Shown here: one piece after another, positions 6,152 to 6,262 of the stretch
Position numbering within the stretch: the stretch's first letter is position 1
Layout: every line of letters begins with the position of its first letter
Origin: Promethearchaeota archaeon
GTDB lineage: Archaea > Asgardarchaeota > Lokiarchaeia > Sigynarchaeales > SOKP01
DNA length: 6,262 bases
Assembly (NCBI GenBank): GCA_019057735.1
Contig: JAHLWV010000131.1
Location: 1-6,262, forward strand
Reading direction: 5' to 3'
Position numbers and translations under genes: made by a program
Notes under the pieces: generated by a model
Database searches by the model: none
Told to the model about the DNA's origin: nothing
Seen by the model: only the letters and a program-made list of their open reading frames with translations

Positions 6152-6262
6152 TTGAGTGAACCTTTACAATTTATATATAAAGAGGAGTTTTGGTATGTTA
6201 GTGCTTTCATAAACAGCGCTAATATTAACGCAGAAGCAAAAAGTAAGGAAATCGAGGATCTT
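6152..6262 (+). CDS. N-terminal fragment of an unidentified protein (runs off right edge)
   Basis: An open frame of 37 codons continues to the window end. Read from TTG 6152 it begins MSEPLQFIYKEEFWYVSAF and continues INSANINAEAKSKEIEDL, which has the residue mix of a real soluble protein. The frame is closed upstream by TAA at 6137-6139, and TTG 6152 is the only plausible start before the conserved-looking part; it is supported by TATA-like boxes at leaderless distance. I do not recognise the family, and there is too little to predict a fold beyond a probable helix. An AGAGGAG at 6181-6187 resembles a Shine-Dalgarno for the ATG at 6195, but that frame stops after five codons. The gene is divergent from nadA. 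Confidence 0.5.
   Translation, partial: MSEPLQFIYKEEFWYVSAFINSANINAEAKSKEIEDL

Noticed and set aside
6181..6212. Shine-Dalgarno-like AGAGGAG followed by ATG 6195
   Set aside because: The ATG frame ends after five codons (MLVLS), while the frame from TTG 6152 is open through the same bases and looks like protein.
1..6262. A single functional system or operon linking all genes
   Set aside because: The strand changes, terminators and separate promoter-like sites argue for independent units, and the recognised functions (fatty-acid activation, NAD synthesis) are housekeeping and not linked by a known pathway.

Overview
The window is AT-rich and looks archaeal. Genes are preceded by TATA-like boxes close to the start codon, ribosome-binding sites are weak or absent, oligo-T runs follow gene ends, and the NadA is of the short single-domain type. 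The leucine-rich-repeat protein at 1462-3060 has an N-terminal module that I recall as common in Lokiarchaeia-type Asgard archaea. I therefore lean towards an Asgard (Promethearchaeota) genome. That assignment rests on family memory, not on a search.

Layout. 1-1337 (+): the 3' part of a winged-helix protein with two C-terminal zinc ribbons; its 5' end lies outside the window. 1338-1461: a spacer with a T-run and a perfect 12-bp inverted repeat. 1462-3060 (+): the LRR protein, which ends exactly in a PIP-box-like peptide (QTSITAFL). 3061-3427: a non-coding gap with a hairpin-plus-T terminator, a cluster of T-runs, two TATA-like boxes, a small inverted repeat overlapping one of them, and a usable Shine-Dalgarno. 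3428-5104 (+): a complete AMP-forming acyl-CoA synthetase. 5112-6053 (-): a complete quinolinate synthase, nadA, convergent with the synthetase and only 7 bp from it. 6054-6151: an AT-rich divergent promoter region. 6152-6262 (+): the first 37 codons of an unidentified gene that leaves the right edge.

The genes do not form one evident pathway. The synthetase activates a carboxylic acid, probably a fatty acid, to its CoA thioester. NadA makes quinolinate for NAD synthesis. The first gene is a putative DNA-binding regulator, and the LRR protein is of unknown function. Each gene seems to have its own promoter. I see no mobile element, CRISPR array, tRNA or rRNA, and no defence or toxin system. 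The least expected items are the possible PCNA-binding tail on the LRR protein, the inverted repeat upstream of that gene, and the shared use of the synthetase's lysine-rich 3' end as nadA's likely terminator.
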